From: Tubiluchus corallicola
Lineage: Eukaryota > Priapulida > Priapulimorpha > Priapulimorphida > Tubiluchidae
NCBI GenBank assembly: GCA_030141605.1
Contig: JAQGDQ010001077.1
Location: 1-64,000, forward strand
Reading direction: 5' to 3'
DNA length: 64,000 bases
Made by a program: the position numbers and the translations under genes. A model generated the notes under the pieces. That model had not been told where the DNA came from and did not search any database. It was given only the letters and a program-made list of their open reading frames with translations. This document shows, in pieces, positions 36,560-48,475 of this stretch. Every line of letters begins with the position of its first letter. Within the stretch, counting starts at the first letter, position 1.

Positions 36560-37115
36560 GAATTTTGAATGTAGCAGAAAATATAACAACGTGCGGATCT
36601 GTTTACAATAAACAGAACAGGACAATTAACAGGACTAAGAACTTATCTGACTTAAAATTTGCTACATGCAAACTGTCTAACCTTAGTATAAATCATCATT
36701 TATATGCTGATGACTTGTGTATATTAGTTCCCTCTATACAAACGTTGTAAATACTTTCAATGTTTGTCCAGACTATGCTAATAATCATGGCAGGATTTTT
36801 AATGAGTCTAAAAGGTATTGTACACCTTTCACGTCCTGCAACAGAAAAAACATTCGTTAAAAAATGGATTTTTTATCGAATAAAATATGGGTACGCATCT
36901 TTTTGGGTCTCTCTGTATATATTTGATCCCAAATAGTACGCGACATATCACTCAGGGTTACGTAATTCTTGAGGGTGTTGAAATCTGTGTTAAAAATAAC
37001 CACAAGTGTTTTGGTTATTTACTTACTAATAATCTTTCTGATAATTTAGACATCATAAGCCAGAATCGTTTGCTAATCGCTAATCTAGTATGTTATTGTA
37101 TTGTCAGTTAATAAC
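36560..37115 (+). pseudogene. Degenerate LINE reverse-transcriptase palm fragment
   Basis: Frame 36565-36750 contains SINHHLYADDLCILVPSIQT, with YADD as the catalytic Asp pair of reverse transcriptases (motif C) in typical non-LTR context. A stop and frameshift follow at about 36750. Another phase continues with VCPDYANNHGRIFNESKR, the helix after the active site with the FN.SK motif. A third segment (36887-37111) has GVEICVKNNHKCFGYLLTNN followed by LSDNLDII, matching the K-C-x-G-x-x-x-x-x-N-x-x-D thumb-side motif. The element has at least two frame breaks and lacks upstream fingers and downstream C-terminus. It is dead. The clade is uncertain. Confidence 0.75.
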
Positions 37116-37199
37116 TGATTTAAAATATTTCTGTTTTGTTACTCTAATTGTTTATGTTATTAAAATAAATTGTGACTGACTTGAATGTTTTTATTATGT

Positions 37200-37895
37200 T
37201 GCCCAACTTTTTTCCTAACCAAAATTGTGACTTTTTCCTGTGACTTTATTCCTAGCCAAAATTGTGACTTTTTACCTAGTCAAAATTGTGACTTTTTACC
37301 TAGCCAAAATTGTGACTTTTTCTTGTGACTTTATTCCAAGCCAAATTGTGACTTTTTACCTAGTCAAAATTGTGACTTTTCCTGTGACTTTATTCCTAGC
37401 CAAATTGTGACTTTTTACCTAGTCAAAATTGTGACTTTTTCCTGTGACTTTATTCCCAGCCAAATTGTGACTTTTTACGTAGTCAAAATTGTGACTTTTT
37501 CCTGTGACTTTATTCCTCGCCAAATTGTGACTTTTTACATAGTCAAAATTGTGACTTTTTCCTGTGACCTTTTTCTTAGCCAAAATTGTGACATTTTCCT
37601 GTGACTTTATTCCTAGCCAAAATTGTGACTTTTCCTGTGACTTTATTCCTAGCCAAAATTGGGACTTTTTCCTGTGACTTTATTCCTAGCCAAATTGTGA
37701 CTTTTTCCTGTGACTGTATTCCTAGCGAAAATTGTGACTTTTCCTGTGACTTTATTCCTAGCCAAATTGTGACTTTTTCCTGTGACTTTTTTCCTAGCAA
37801 AAATCGTGACTTTTCCTGTGACGTTTTCCTAGCAAAAATTGACTTTTTCTTGTGACTCTTTTCCTAGCCAAAATTGTGAGTTTTTCCTGTAACTT
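37200..37895. repeat. 36/24-bp compound minisatellite
   Basis: Modules AAATTGTGACTTTTTCCTGT plus GACTTTATTCCTAGCC, and TTTTTACCTAGTCAAAATTG plus TGAC, alternate irregularly. The left half mixes both modules and the right half is mostly the first. Confidence 0.95.
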
Positions 37896-39187
37896 TATCA
37901 CCAGTCAGCCGCGCAGCAGAAGTATTATTTGAACAGCTTGAATAACGATGAAACTAATAACTCCGTCTAATAAGTTTAAACTGCAAAATAATTAATCTGA
38001 AAATCTCCTTTCACGTCCACGGAGTTTTGCAAAACCCTGCATGGCTTTGTTCAGTGGATTAGACTGGTACGCTGTACCTTTATGGTTTTTGTCTTCCATC
38101 TTCTGCAACTGATCAAATTTGCTGCGCTGTAAAATCGCTTTTGTCAGCTCCATGATCATTGAAATTATGCTTTGTGAAACTATTTCCACAACATTTGATC
38201 AAATCGCTGGATATTGTTGGGGGAAGAACATCGATACGGCGGCCGCGCTCGCTGCTTTTCTTTCTCCCACCTCTTTTGTCCTCGTATATCTACTGTATAA
38301 TTTTCCGTGTATACCCAGTGTTTACTCATATGATTGCGCGGGTGAATTTAGTTCCATTTTCTGCAAATGATGATTAAAGGTTTTCAGACAATAAACGTTG
38401 ATTTTTTGTCTTAACTGATGGAAAGGACGCTATAAAGCATCATTCATTTTCTCGTGGCTTGTCCGTGAGAAGATTTGAACGTTTTTTAAATCAGCGCTGC
38501 GGATGAATAAAGTTCAACAAGGTAACGGAAGAATAAAATACGAGACCAAAATTGGATTTGCCGGGAAAACTAGGATGTCCGTCTTTTACACAATTTTCTT
38601 TGTTTTTTTATTTACATATTTTTGGTTAGGGTACCGAGGAAACACATCCGTCGGCATTAATCCAAACGTTTCATTTCAGTAGCGGGCAGTGGTAGGTAAG
38701 TCCTGCCACAGTTAGGTATCTACATTATCTATGTCGCCCCGTTGAGCACTGGTTGTTGGCGTGTACGTCTACTGCCCGCGAACTGTGTTTGTACTCGAAC
38801 AGCTGCATGTCACGTGATTTATAATTCTGCTTTTTAAATGGTCATTTTATGGCGACGTTACAACTTTCATTTCCTTGTCAGGCACGAATTTATATTCATA
38901 AGCATCAACTCGACTTCTTCGTTTACTAATAAAATTGCTGGAAATGAACAATTTGTCTTGTCATGAGAATTTAACGTCCCGGTTTGAATATTTTCCTCTG
39001 ATTCCCAAGTCGTAATACCTGCACCAAGCAAAAGTATGGTTATAATTCATGATATTGTAGGCGGTGCGATAGAGGTAAATGTTACAAAGTGTAATTTTCT
39101 TTCAAGTTTTTTTGTTTGATTCTCAGCAGTTTTGTTGACGTGTTATTGACTACTAAAGATCTCACTTGTCTTCAGTGGCTTCAACCT
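37896..39187. other. Unannotated DNA
   Basis: No supported gene; frames at 38119-38377 lack recognisable motifs. Confidence 0.4.
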
Positions 39188-39830
39188 GTTCACCCAGAAA
39201 GCATTTGCAAAAGCATGTGCTGTTCACCCAGAAAGCATTTGCAAAAGCATGTGCTGTTCACCCAGAAAGCATTTGCAAAAGCATGTGCTGTTCACACAGC
39301 AGACATTTGCAAAAGCATGTGCTGTTGACACAGCAGACATTTGCAAAAGCATGTGCTGTTCACACAGCAGACATTGGCAAAAGCATGTGCTGTTCACACA
39401 GCAGACATTGGCAAAAGCATGTGCTGTCCACCCAGCAGACATTGGCAAAAGCATGTGCTGTCCACCCAGCAGACATTGGCAAAAGCATGTGCTGTCCACC
39501 CAGCAGACATTGGCAAAAGCATGTGCTGTTCACACAGCAGACATTGGCAAAAGCATGTGCTGTCCACCCAGCAGACATTGGCAAAAGCATGTGCTGTTCA
39601 CACAGCAGACATTTGCAAAAGCATGTGCTGTTCACACAGCAGACATTTGCAAAAGCATGTGCTGTCCACCCAGCAGACATTTGCAAAAGCATGTGCTGTC
39701 CACCCAGCAGACATTGACAAAAGCATGTGCTGTCCACCCAGCAGACATTTGCAAAAGCATGTGCTGTCCACCCAGCAGACATTGGCAAAAGCATGTGCTG
39801 TTCACACAGCAGACATTGGCAAAAGCATGT
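39188..39830. repeat. 34-bp minisatellite, about 19 copies
   Basis: Unit GCAAAAGCATGTGCTGTTCA followed by CACAGCAGACATTT. The first three units read CACCCAGAAAGCATTT; later ones vary TTCACA/TCCACC and ATTT/ATTG. Frames of up to 209 codons with Cys-rich repeats exist in every phase on both strands and are artefacts. Confidence 0.97.
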
Positions 39831-40845
39831 ACAACTCATTGCAGTCCTTTACTTGAGTATGTTTTTAAACGTCTCTGAACCTTAGAAGGAAATTTAGTCG
39901 ACGCTTCTCTCACTTATACTAAGAGCAAAACCAAGTGTAGAAGAGCCATTTTACGAAGTTTCCTTCCCTAATAGTGTAATAGTAATTTGTTGATTTTTGG
40001 CCAACAGGACAGATCAAATAAGAGAAGTATACGTACAACGCGAACCAGCCTAGATTCAGCACATTGAACACAGTGACATCATGAGCAAACAAAAAACGTG
40101 CCTTTCTTGCAGCCATTTTGTTCTAGTAGTTGTACCTCTGTGTGATTATCAGCGATTGCAGCAGTGTACGCGATTTTAGGCACTGTCTGACTGCTACATA
40201 CTTTCCTATTTTTCTTGCATGGTCAGTGTGCTATGTTTGCCCTTTACGCTGTACATCTAACAGTAAATTTGTACAACCGTATGACGTGTGACACCATTGT
40301 GACAATGCAGCAACAGGCCCCCATTCAATCTTTACTGCTAAACTCGGTAAATTAAGCGTTTTTCTAAATATAGAATGGCGTCATCATCATCATTAAACTT
40401 CCTTGCATTTTGAAAAAACTCGGCCATGAATCTTGTAATATCATCTTGAAAACTCACGCTAGAATCATTTGTGCATTTCGCCGCGAAACTCGTCGGTTAT
40501 TTAAATTTCAGTATAAACTCTCTCAACATTTTAAAACGGGCGGATTCCATAGAGAGCACAGTTGATGATTCTGCGAATCTGAATTGCAATTATTGTAATG
40601 CACGCCGCATTAAGAGCAGGTCTTACGATTGCCGCCGGTCATTAGCGATTGTCGCCGTTATGAAGTTATAAAACACGCGGCCTTACGTAATTATTTATTA
40701 TGGTGATTGTTATTGTGCCAACATTCGCATCTGTGCGCCTAATTGGGTACTGTAGTTGTCGACATTGAACGTTGTGATAAAGGCTTAAATTATTAAATGG
40801 TTGCTGATGCTAGTCGTGACGAAAACTATTGTTGCTGAAAATGTA
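39831..40845. other. Unannotated DNA; motif-rich 40560-40720
   Basis: No gene. 40560-40720 has low-complexity-free, homeodomain-like AT motifs (AATTGCAATTATTGTAATGC, TTACGTAATTATTTATTATGG-type) that could be regulatory; this is speculation. Confidence 0.35.
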
Positions 40846-40848
40846 GTT

Positions 40849-40897
40849 GTTGTTATTGCAGATGGTGGTGATGGTTATTATTATAATTATTACTATT

Positions 40898-40942
<45 letters not shown>

Positions 40943-41138
40943 GCTGCTGCTGCTGCTGCTACTACTGCTACTGCTACTGCTACTACTACTACTGCTACTG
41001 TTGCTGCTACTACTGCTACTGCTACTACTGCTACTGCTACTGCTACTACTACTACTGCTACTGTTGCTGCTACTACTACTACTACTACTGCTACTGTTGC
41101 TGCTACTACTGCTACTGCTACTGCTACTGCTACTACTG

Positions 41139-41209
<71 letters not shown>

Positions 41210-41247
41210 GCTACTACCACTACTACTACCACTATTAAAATTAAGAC
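40849..41247. repeat. Compound trinucleotide array (TTG, TGC, TAC)
   Basis: TTG run, then CTG, then mixed CTACTGCTACTGC with internal higher-order repeats (TACTACTGCTACTGTTGCTGC recurs), then pure TAC. Related trinucleotides grade into each other by point mutation and slippage. Confidence 0.96.
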
Positions 41248-43765
41248 GACGACGATGATGATCATATCAGTCATTTAATAAATTATAATTGCATTCTGCA
41301 TCAGATGAGGCAGCGTATCTGTTTTGCGAATGTCTGTCACAGAAAGGGTGAATCTGGCGAAGTAGCTGATCTTTATTCTAACAGGACATACAGGCGTGTC
41401 CGCTGCTTGATAATACTAAATGAGCTGAATTCGCATTTCAATGCACCCGCTTGGACGTGCAGCAATTAACTCATGTTAATCTACTGCCGATCGATTGGTG
41501 ACGTAACTGACTGATGATGTGCATGAATTAATAATTATTTAAGACTGTCAGCGTCCTTACGGGTGTTGCTCCTCATTTGATTTGAAAACCGTCTGCATCG
41601 ACTGGTTACATGTGATGCAACTATGGCTGCAGTTGCACCTACACCGGGGCACATTAAAAGAGGCGTCATGCTTACAACAATAACGGCTAATTAATTGAAG
41701 GATATAAATACATGCATACTTACATATATTAGCGAGATCTTGTAACTCTGTCATCACCACACGCCCGTCACGTCTATTGTGGACATTGGGCAGGCAGAAC
41801 TCTAAAATAAAAGAAATCTGCCTTCAGACAGGTAAACGCAGCAGTAATCCAGCAAAAAAAACTAGACACTGCTACGCCAGTGGCTTGTCAGCACCACTTC
41901 CGTTCATTGTAACTCTAGCTGTTATTTCTGTGTTGGACTCGTAGGGGAAATCTGTTTTTGTGGCGGCCACATGCGTGAACGTTGTATGTATAATGAGTGT
42001 AATTGTGCAGGTGATGGCACACTGTGCGTGTTTACTCCTGCTGATGTAGCTCGAGTAATTTACACCTGCTGATTTGGGAATTATCCGGGCCAAATAAGCG
42101 TTATTAAACACATGTTGCGTTTCCTGAAGCCAGAGCGAGGTGTGCAAGTGACGAATGAGATGCAGGCTTCCAGCGGCTGGCAGGTTGTATTAATTTTGCT
42201 CACCGCAGGTTCCATTTTGATTTTCCACGCTCGAGGTTTTGGTTTTGACTTGAGCAATTTAATTTTGAACTTGTCTGTCTACTCGTATGTTTGTAGCTGT
42301 TTACGTTTCGTCTGTTCACCCATGTGATGTATTATTCATTCATTCATCGGTCTGTGAATTCGTTGGTTCGTTTGCTCGTCGACTCAGTCATTCATTCTCT
42401 CGTCATTTATTCATTCTGTCTGCCATAGTAAAAACCTTACTTTATCCTGTCCTGTTTCAGTTTACGAAGCTCTGTTGCTGCAGATGAATTTTATTGCAGC
42501 ACCTATATACGTTCTCCATGCCCTGCAGATTACCATACAGCGTGGTAACGTAGTTTGAGATTTCTCGTTTTTCTGAACATTGTTTGCCTGGGGACATCGG
42601 CACCTGTCTGCAAAGTTCCTTAAAGCATGTTCAGCCCATGTCAAGTGGTCAATTGATGCTCAGCCCATGTCAAGTGGTCATCTGAACTGTTATGGAGCAA
42701 ACCATTTGACGTTTCTAGCGTTTTACATTTTTTACCAGTCACAAGGTACATGCATGGGTGGTTGACATGGTCGCTGAATTACTTTTTGCCATGTGTTCAT
42801 TTTAATGTGTTTGCCATAAATAAATCATTCAAGAACTCAATCTAATTTTATTGAGGGTTGCCGATCACGAACTGATGGCTATGGATTATGAGGGACTTAA
42901 AATTGTTCATTTTCATACTGACCATCTGGTGGTCAGATTAGCTCATCAGGTCATCATCATTGCGCTTGATAGTAAAGGTACAGGTCAGTTCACTGAAAAT
43001 TTCACTGAAACTAAACGAATATAAATTGTTACAGTTTTTCACATCATCAGCTGTGGTCACTTATAAAATTACCAGATTTTGTACTATTTGTGATAAACCA
43101 GAGACTGATAGGCTTACTGGACGGGTCGAAGTCAATGCCAGTGTGGTCATGGGTTTTTCGTTAGCCCTTTAACTTAAAACGACTCATTGCTAGTTGTTTT
43201 ATCAGCCATGATGCTCTTGCCCTTTCATTTTGCTGCAGTTGAAGGTGAGTTAGATCTGTGCCTTGCGTGACTGTGTGTTATACAAGCGTGTTTTCATCGG
43301 CACCCAGCTGGCATTAGTTGTAATTGCCTAATACATCATCAGCCCGAGAAACTAATTACAAATTACGCAGTGTCGTTGATTTCCGCTTTTAATAATTAAT
43401 TTATTTGTATGATATTAGCGATTCCGTGCATGGCGCAATATTAATGTTCTTAACGTCGCGAACATTGCAATACATTATCCCGGAATTATATGGCTCTCTA
43501 TTATATAGATGTATAGTAGTCCGCCTGCAATTTAATGAACGGTTGCTTCAGTAATTGTAATCTACTGGTACCATTGTTTGTTGATAAATTAATATTGGCT
43601 GTTACATCATACTAAGGGTGAAATTTTCATATCATTGAAGGCAGGTTGTCCGACTTATTATCCCTTTATTACTTGTGGTTTTATGAATGCAGTGATTTGA
43701 AAATAAGTCTGTAGGTTCAAAATTCGTTTATTCCACATGACGAAATCAATGTTACAGTATCAAAT
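41248..43765. other. Unannotated DNA
   Basis: No gene supported. A 2x direct repeat of CAGCCCATGTCAAGTGGTCA is at about 42635-42681. 43330-43460 is rich in ATTA cores (AATTACAAATTACGC, AATAATTAATTTATTTG) and might be regulatory. Confidence 0.4.
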
Positions 43766-44483
43766 AAGGTTCGTACTCAAAGAAAGAACAGAGGTAAACG
43801 TAGTCCAATAGTAAGGTTCATGCTCAAAGAAAGTTACAATAACGTACTGTGTCACAAGTGCTTCTGAAGCATGGCTTGATGGGAGACTTGAAAAGTGGAA
43901 CAGAGGTAAACGTAGTCTAATAGTAAGGTTCATGCTCCAAGAAAGTTACAATAACGTACTGTGTCACAAGTGCTTCTGAAGCATGACTTGATGGGAGACT
44001 TGAAAAGTGGAACAGAGGTAAACGTAGTCCAATAGTAAGGTTCATGCTCAAAGAAAGTAACAATAACGTACTGTGTCACAAGTGCTTCTGAAGCATGACT
44101 TGATGGGAGACTTGAAAAGTGGAACAGAGGTAAACGTAGTCTAATAGTAAGGTTCATGCTCAAAGAAAGTTACAATAACGTACTGTGTCACAAGTGCTTC
44201 TGAAGCATGGCTTGATGGGAGACTTGAAAAGTGGAACAGAGGTAAACGTAGTCTAATAGTAAGGTTCATGCTCAAAGAAAGTTACAATAACGTACTGTGT
44301 CACAAGTGCTTCTGAAGCATGTCTTGACGGGAAACTTGAAAGGTGGAACAGAGGTAAACGTAGTCTAATAGTAAGGTTCATGCTCAAAGAAAGTTACAAT
44401 AACGTACTGTGTCACAAGTGCTTCTGAAGCATGACTTGACAGAGACTTGAAAGGTGGAACAGAGGTAAACGTAGTCCAATAGT
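43766..44483. repeat. 112-bp minisatellite, about 6 copies
   Basis: The unit contains AGAGGTAAACGTAGTCTAAT, AGTAAGGTTCATGCTCAAAG, CGTACTGTGTCACAAGTGCT and GATGGGAGACTTGAAA. Unrelated in sequence to the other 112-bp array at 25.3 kb. The first unit is partial and diverged. Confidence 0.96.
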
Positions 44484-45045
44484 TGTGGTTGATATGTACA
44501 GGATAATGAAAAAAAGAGAAAAAAATTTAGGAGATGTGATTTTATTCCAATATTCTTTGCGATCTTTTTATTAGATTAATAGTCCCCAGTTTAAATATTC
44601 ATATTATAATTGACTTCTAAAAGTAAGCGCTTATTCCATGATCTAAACAATAATACATTTGGTCTTGCTTAGTTTGAAGATACACGTAGTTTACTTATTT
44701 TGAACCACACTAAGATCTTGTTTAGGATATTGTTTACTGTAATGATGTCGTTAGCGAGATCTGTCTCATTGAAAAATAAACTTGTATCATCAGAAAAACT
44801 GGAATGTGTCTACATTATCTGTAGCATTGTTAATGTTTTTTTATGTAGATTAGGAAAAGTAGCAGGCCTAATACTGATGCTTGTGGAACTTATTAAATGT
44901 GTAAAAAATTAGTAAAATCCATGTCTATGCAGGAGGCTTTTAATTGCAGGCACGAAATTAATTAATTAGCCTAGCTTTATATATTTGATAATAGAATTAT
45001 TAAATTTTGGTTGTTATAAGATATTAGAGGTAAGTATGATATTAT
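44484..45045. other. Unannotated AT-rich DNA
   Basis: No supported feature. Confidence 0.4.
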
Positions 45046-45046
45046 T

Positions 45047-45150
45047 ATGGAATAATAATAATAATAGTAATGATAATGATAATGACAATGACAATGACAA
45101 TGACAATGACAATGACAATGACGATGACATTAACAATAACAATAATAACA
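45047..45150. repeat. (AATGAC)n / AAT microsatellite
   Basis: AATAATAATAATAG, then ATGATA and about seven ACAATG units, ending in AACAATAATAAC. Confidence 0.95.
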
Positions 45151-45935
45151 ATGTGCCGCCAACTAAGTTTACAGAACTATAAATTGCCTATTTGGTCGAA
45201 AGTACGGGTGTTCGGGGATCTGGACGGGGAACAGGGTTCCAGACGCTAATTGAGTTCCAGGTCGGGATTTTTCGGGGTTCGAAATCAAGTTGTTCAGTTC
45301 CGCGAACCATGCATATAATTATCAGTAAACGGGGACAAGAAAACGACATCAAAATTTCACACTTTCAGCTCCAGCTCATAATTATATGTGTCTAGCATCC
45401 GGGACGAAAAAGTGTTGTTTAGACCTATGAGCAGATTTCACTCACACACATTGTCATCGTGCCAGCTAGAAATGCATTGATTGCCTTGTATGTCAGGGAA
45501 CGATAAAACAGTAATGATGGTGCGAACCCACTAGGGTCGTGCCATCATTGATAATAATCTTTCACGACATTACGATTATAATAATTAATTGGAATGCAGT
45601 TGTTTGCTGTCCGTCTCGTAGTGTATTCCCTCATTTTCTTGTGATGTTTGCGTTAGTCAAAATTTGCTCTGAGCCTGCACACTTCACTATGCTAAGTAAA
45701 CATAAGGTGAATTTCTTTGCTGTGAACTTAAAATAATTGTTAGAGCGAATGATTATGCATATACTGACTAAGACGCATTAACTGCTCCGGCGAATTTTAG
45801 ATAGCAAGGATGCTATCGACAATGAGACAGGAATCATACAAAGCATTTTTCGCAAGACGGTCTCATTTTTCTATATATTTTCGTAAATTGTTCCAATATT
45901 ATTGGCATCACCAGAATAAATCACCACCAGAATAA
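45151..45935. other. Unannotated DNA
   Basis: No supported feature. Confidence 0.4.
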
Positions 45936-45936
45936 G

Positions 45937-46110
45937 TTATATATATATATACATAATAATCTTTATTTGTCATTAAAATACATTGATAGTCACTGATAAA
46001 AACTTTACAGAGATGATCAATCAGTGTTAGTTAATAAAAACTTACACTGCTAAAGGCAAATGCGTCAGTGCAATCTAAACTACTGTGCAGTAATGGAAAG
46101 TAACGACGAA
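45937..46110 (-). mobile_element. LINE family A, copy 3 (inverted, 3'-UTR only)
   Basis: The complement reads ...TTGCACTGACGCATTTGCC...GACAAATAAAGATTATTATG then TATATA, matching the 3'-UTR and tail of the copies at 5083 and 61713. More diverged than they are from each other, so older. A short TA run (45937-45952) is its tail. No coding remains. Confidence 0.75.
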
Positions 46111-46268
46111 TAAAATCAAACATATTTACAACTACGACTAACTTGTGGCTCATTTTTCCGTTATGCTTTGACGACCTGATGTAAACGTTGTTTTTCAAGT
46201 ATTGTGTACAGTACTTTTAATCTTCGGGGTGGGAGATTGGGGTCGGGACGGGACGAGAGATTGGGGAA

Positions 46269-46300
46269 CGGTGTGTGTGTGTGTGTGTGGGGGGGGGGGG
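46269..46300. repeat. (GT)n with a G run
   Basis: About ten GT units followed by 11 G. Confidence 0.9.
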
Positions 46301-46321
46301 TCGTGACTAAATGTTCGAGAA

Positions 46322-46465
46322 CGACTTTCGGGATGTGAGAAAGGCTCAGCACTCAGCTGTGCTACTTTCTTTTTTACATCTTTTGTATGTCTCAGTCGTG
46401 GAATTGAATTCATGGCCTTCTGCATGAAAAGTAAGTACGCTGCTTCTGAGCTTTTCTAAGGTGTT
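46322..46465 (-). mobile_element. tRNA-derived SINE fragment
   Basis: On the minus strand AGCTCAGAAGCAGCGTAC...TTTTCATGCAGAAGGCCATG...AATTCAATTCC has the order of a tRNA: a D-arm AGCTCAG, an anticodon region with GCATGC-like TTTCATGC, and a T-arm B box (rc 46401-46411). It resembles a tRNA-Ala. Downstream GACATACAAAAGATGTAAAA and CTGAGTGCTGAGCC look like a SINE body common in invertebrate tRNA-SINEs. It is too mutated to be a functional tRNA, and its 5' acceptor strand is degraded. Confidence 0.6.
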
Positions 46466-46725
46466 GTCTTATAAACTGCTTCTAAGTCATCATATTTCAA
46501 ATGTGTAATAGACAGTGATTTATTCATACCCTTAATTATATGCCTGGAAGATCGACCAATACTTTAAATGTAGTATTGTCTAATATATAGGGAAATAAAA
46601 AATGCCGCAGCTAAAACAATTGCAAGTTTCAGTGTCGAACCCAGCAACCATTCTTCCAGTAGAATCCACTGGACTACGTCAAACAAAGAAACTAACTAAA
46701 GTCAAAATAGCGTTTCAAAGGTTAT

Positions 46726-47365
46726 GTAGATAGATAGATTGATATTTTATTTCTGAAAATCAAATTTCCAACACGAAAATTACAAACTCGACGCACACTC
46801 GATGGTTTTATCAGCGGGCAGAGCTCGGGTAATGATTTCCAGATCATACTAACAATTTGACTCAACATAGCTGCACAAAGGTATACACACAGATATACAA
46901 ATTTAGTTGTAAGCTCCATGAAGCGAAAAAAACTATTAACTAAGCATTTGTACACATGTGATAAACAAATATTTTACCTATATGATAATCACAGTGATGC
47001 GGTTATATGTTCGCTAGCAAAGCTACACTATTTAATTCAAAAATCTATGCATACATAAATGAAATTTCCAATTGACATTAATTCTCCGTCAAACAAATTT
47101 GCAATATTACTATAATTTAACGCGTACAGTGATCTATAAAGTGCATTTTCATGGCACTCGCACAAAAAATGCTCTTCTGTCTGGATTTCTCCACAAACAC
47201 ATAGCTTATATTTGATTGGTTCATTTTGCTTGATTTACAAATTACAACATTTTGCATGTTTGCCAGGGTTGATTGATATAGACTTATTAGAGTATAGCAA
47301 ATTATAGATAATCCCGTGTGATTGTTGCACACCATTGCGCTATTAGGCGCCCTCAAGTGATTTGA
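46726..47365 (-). mobile_element. 5'-truncated LINE with ATCT tail (minus)
   Basis: The complement runs from degraded ORF2 C-terminus through a 3'-UTR of about 280 bp to AATAAAATATCAATCTATCT, a short ATCT-repeat tail. A different family from the family A copies. Confidence 0.75.
47026..47245 (-). pseudogene. LINE ORF2 C-terminus with Cys-His motif
   Basis: Minus-strand frame reads KQNEPIKYKLCVCGEIQTEE followed by HFLCECHENALYRSLY and a stop near 47029. The C-x-C-x7-H-x2-C-x-C arrangement is the Cys/His cluster near the C-terminus of several LINE endonuclease/RT proteins, thought to bind nucleic acid. A stop and frameshift occur upstream (near 47240), so the copy is broken. Confidence 0.7.
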
Positions 47366-47892
47366 TATTATCTAGTAGATCTTTAATAAATTACATGACC
47401 GAGCGGAAGTCGATAATTAATGCTGGGCAGCTTGGACTCGGGTCCCATCTGTTATGCCTCACCCCCTCTGGCCATGCAGATTGCAGTTAACGATGTCATT
47501 CACTTTATTTAGCTAAAATGAAAAACGATGCACAGAGAGTCACAGACGCAACGCGTTGCAATTGCGAATTTCATTTGCTAAGTACAATGCGGGACATTTA
47601 ATCTCATTTCCATACATTTCGGCTCATTCTTTTGTGAAAATTTGCTAGAGCTTGATGCGAATATGTTGCGCCTGGGTGCACAGCTTTATTGTTGTCATTA
47701 TGAATACTTAAAATGTGTGTTTTTGCCATTTTTCTGCATATAACAGGGCGTGCCGAGCGCAAATTGATGGTGCAATCCGTTAAAGTTGACACGTCGCAAG
47801 TAAAAAATACATTTCTTTATAAGTTACAGATATCAGAAAACGAAGTTATATTAAGTCCGGTATGTTAAAATTATAAGTTCTTGATAGCATAT
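47366..47892. other. Unannotated DNA
   Basis: No supported feature. Confidence 0.4.
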
Positions 47893-47902
47893 AATAAGAA
47901 AA
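47893..47902 (+). repeat. Possible 5' TSD of SINE copy 2
   Basis: AATAAGAAAA recurs at 48436-48445 after the SINE. An 8-bp gap separates it from the 5S head, so the pairing is less certain than for copy 1. Confidence 0.45.
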
Positions 47903-47910
47903 TAAATATA

Positions 47911-48435
47911 CTACGGCCATTTTACGTTGAAAACACCGGTTCTCGTCTGATCACCGAAGTTTAAGCAACGTAGAGCCTGGTTAGTACTTGGATGGGTGGC
48001 TAGATGCCCACACTGTATCTCGATACTAGACGGAGGAGCTGTACAAGCAGCCAACGGCTAGAGGGCGGAGGATGTCAAGTAACCCAACGGCCACGTGTAG
48101 AGGAGTAAACCTTCCAAATCAGGAGTGGAGCCCTGAAGGGGGACCAGTCCAGCATGCTCACTGACTCCGGCAGCTCCTGCAGCCAACCTGGTGCCAAACA
48201 TATCGCTTAGTTTCCTTTGGACTACACCAGGGAGGAAGAGAGGGGGTTCGTGTTGTCTGGACAACTCAGGATCTCATACACCTTGCCCAGGTGTCCGCTC
48301 TGGAGAGGCCACTCCAGTAGTTCAAGGATCGCACTGCTCAGCCACAGTCGACGCTGCAGCTCCATCAATGTGATCAATAACTGACTGTCTTGGCGCACAC
48401 TCCATTGTCCTCCGAGACAGAAGGATGTCAACAAC
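47911..48435 (+). mobile_element. 5S rRNA-headed SINE, copy 2
   Basis: Single 5S head starting CTACGGCC, with box A-like AAGTTTAAGCAACG and a box C cut after GATGGGTG: about 31 bp that copy 1 has at the head/body junction are missing. The body matches copy 1 (GCCCACACT, CTAGAGGGCGGAGGA, AACCTTCCAAATCAGGAGTG, GACTGACTCCGGCAGCTCC-type) and ends GACAGAAGGATGTCAACAAC. It holds about 13 bp (GGCCACTCCAGTA region) absent from copy 1. AAGCAACG is closer to genuine 5S than AAACAACG in copy 1, so the two belong to different sublineages. Confidence 0.88.
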
Positions 48436-48445
48436 AATAAGAAAA
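48436..48445 (+). repeat. Possible 3' TSD of SINE copy 2
   Basis: AATAAGAAAA directly follows the CAACAAC tail and matches 47893-47902. Confidence 0.45.
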
Positions 48446-48475
48446 GAAGAGTTATTACTTTGCAGTAGTCTAACC

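Noticed and set aside
39166-39878. Cys-rich frames up to 209 codons
   Set aside because: 34-bp array artefact; equivalent frames occur in every phase.
42900-42920. Palindrome GACCATCTGGTGGTC
   Set aside because: Short imperfect palindrome of a size expected by chance in 64 kb, with no partner.
46625-46680. tRNA-like sequence on the minus strand (TAGTCCAGTGG and GGGTTCGACAC)
   Set aside because: A-box and part of a B-box match, but arms do not fold into a cloverleaf that I can write with consistent pairing; may be a decayed relic.
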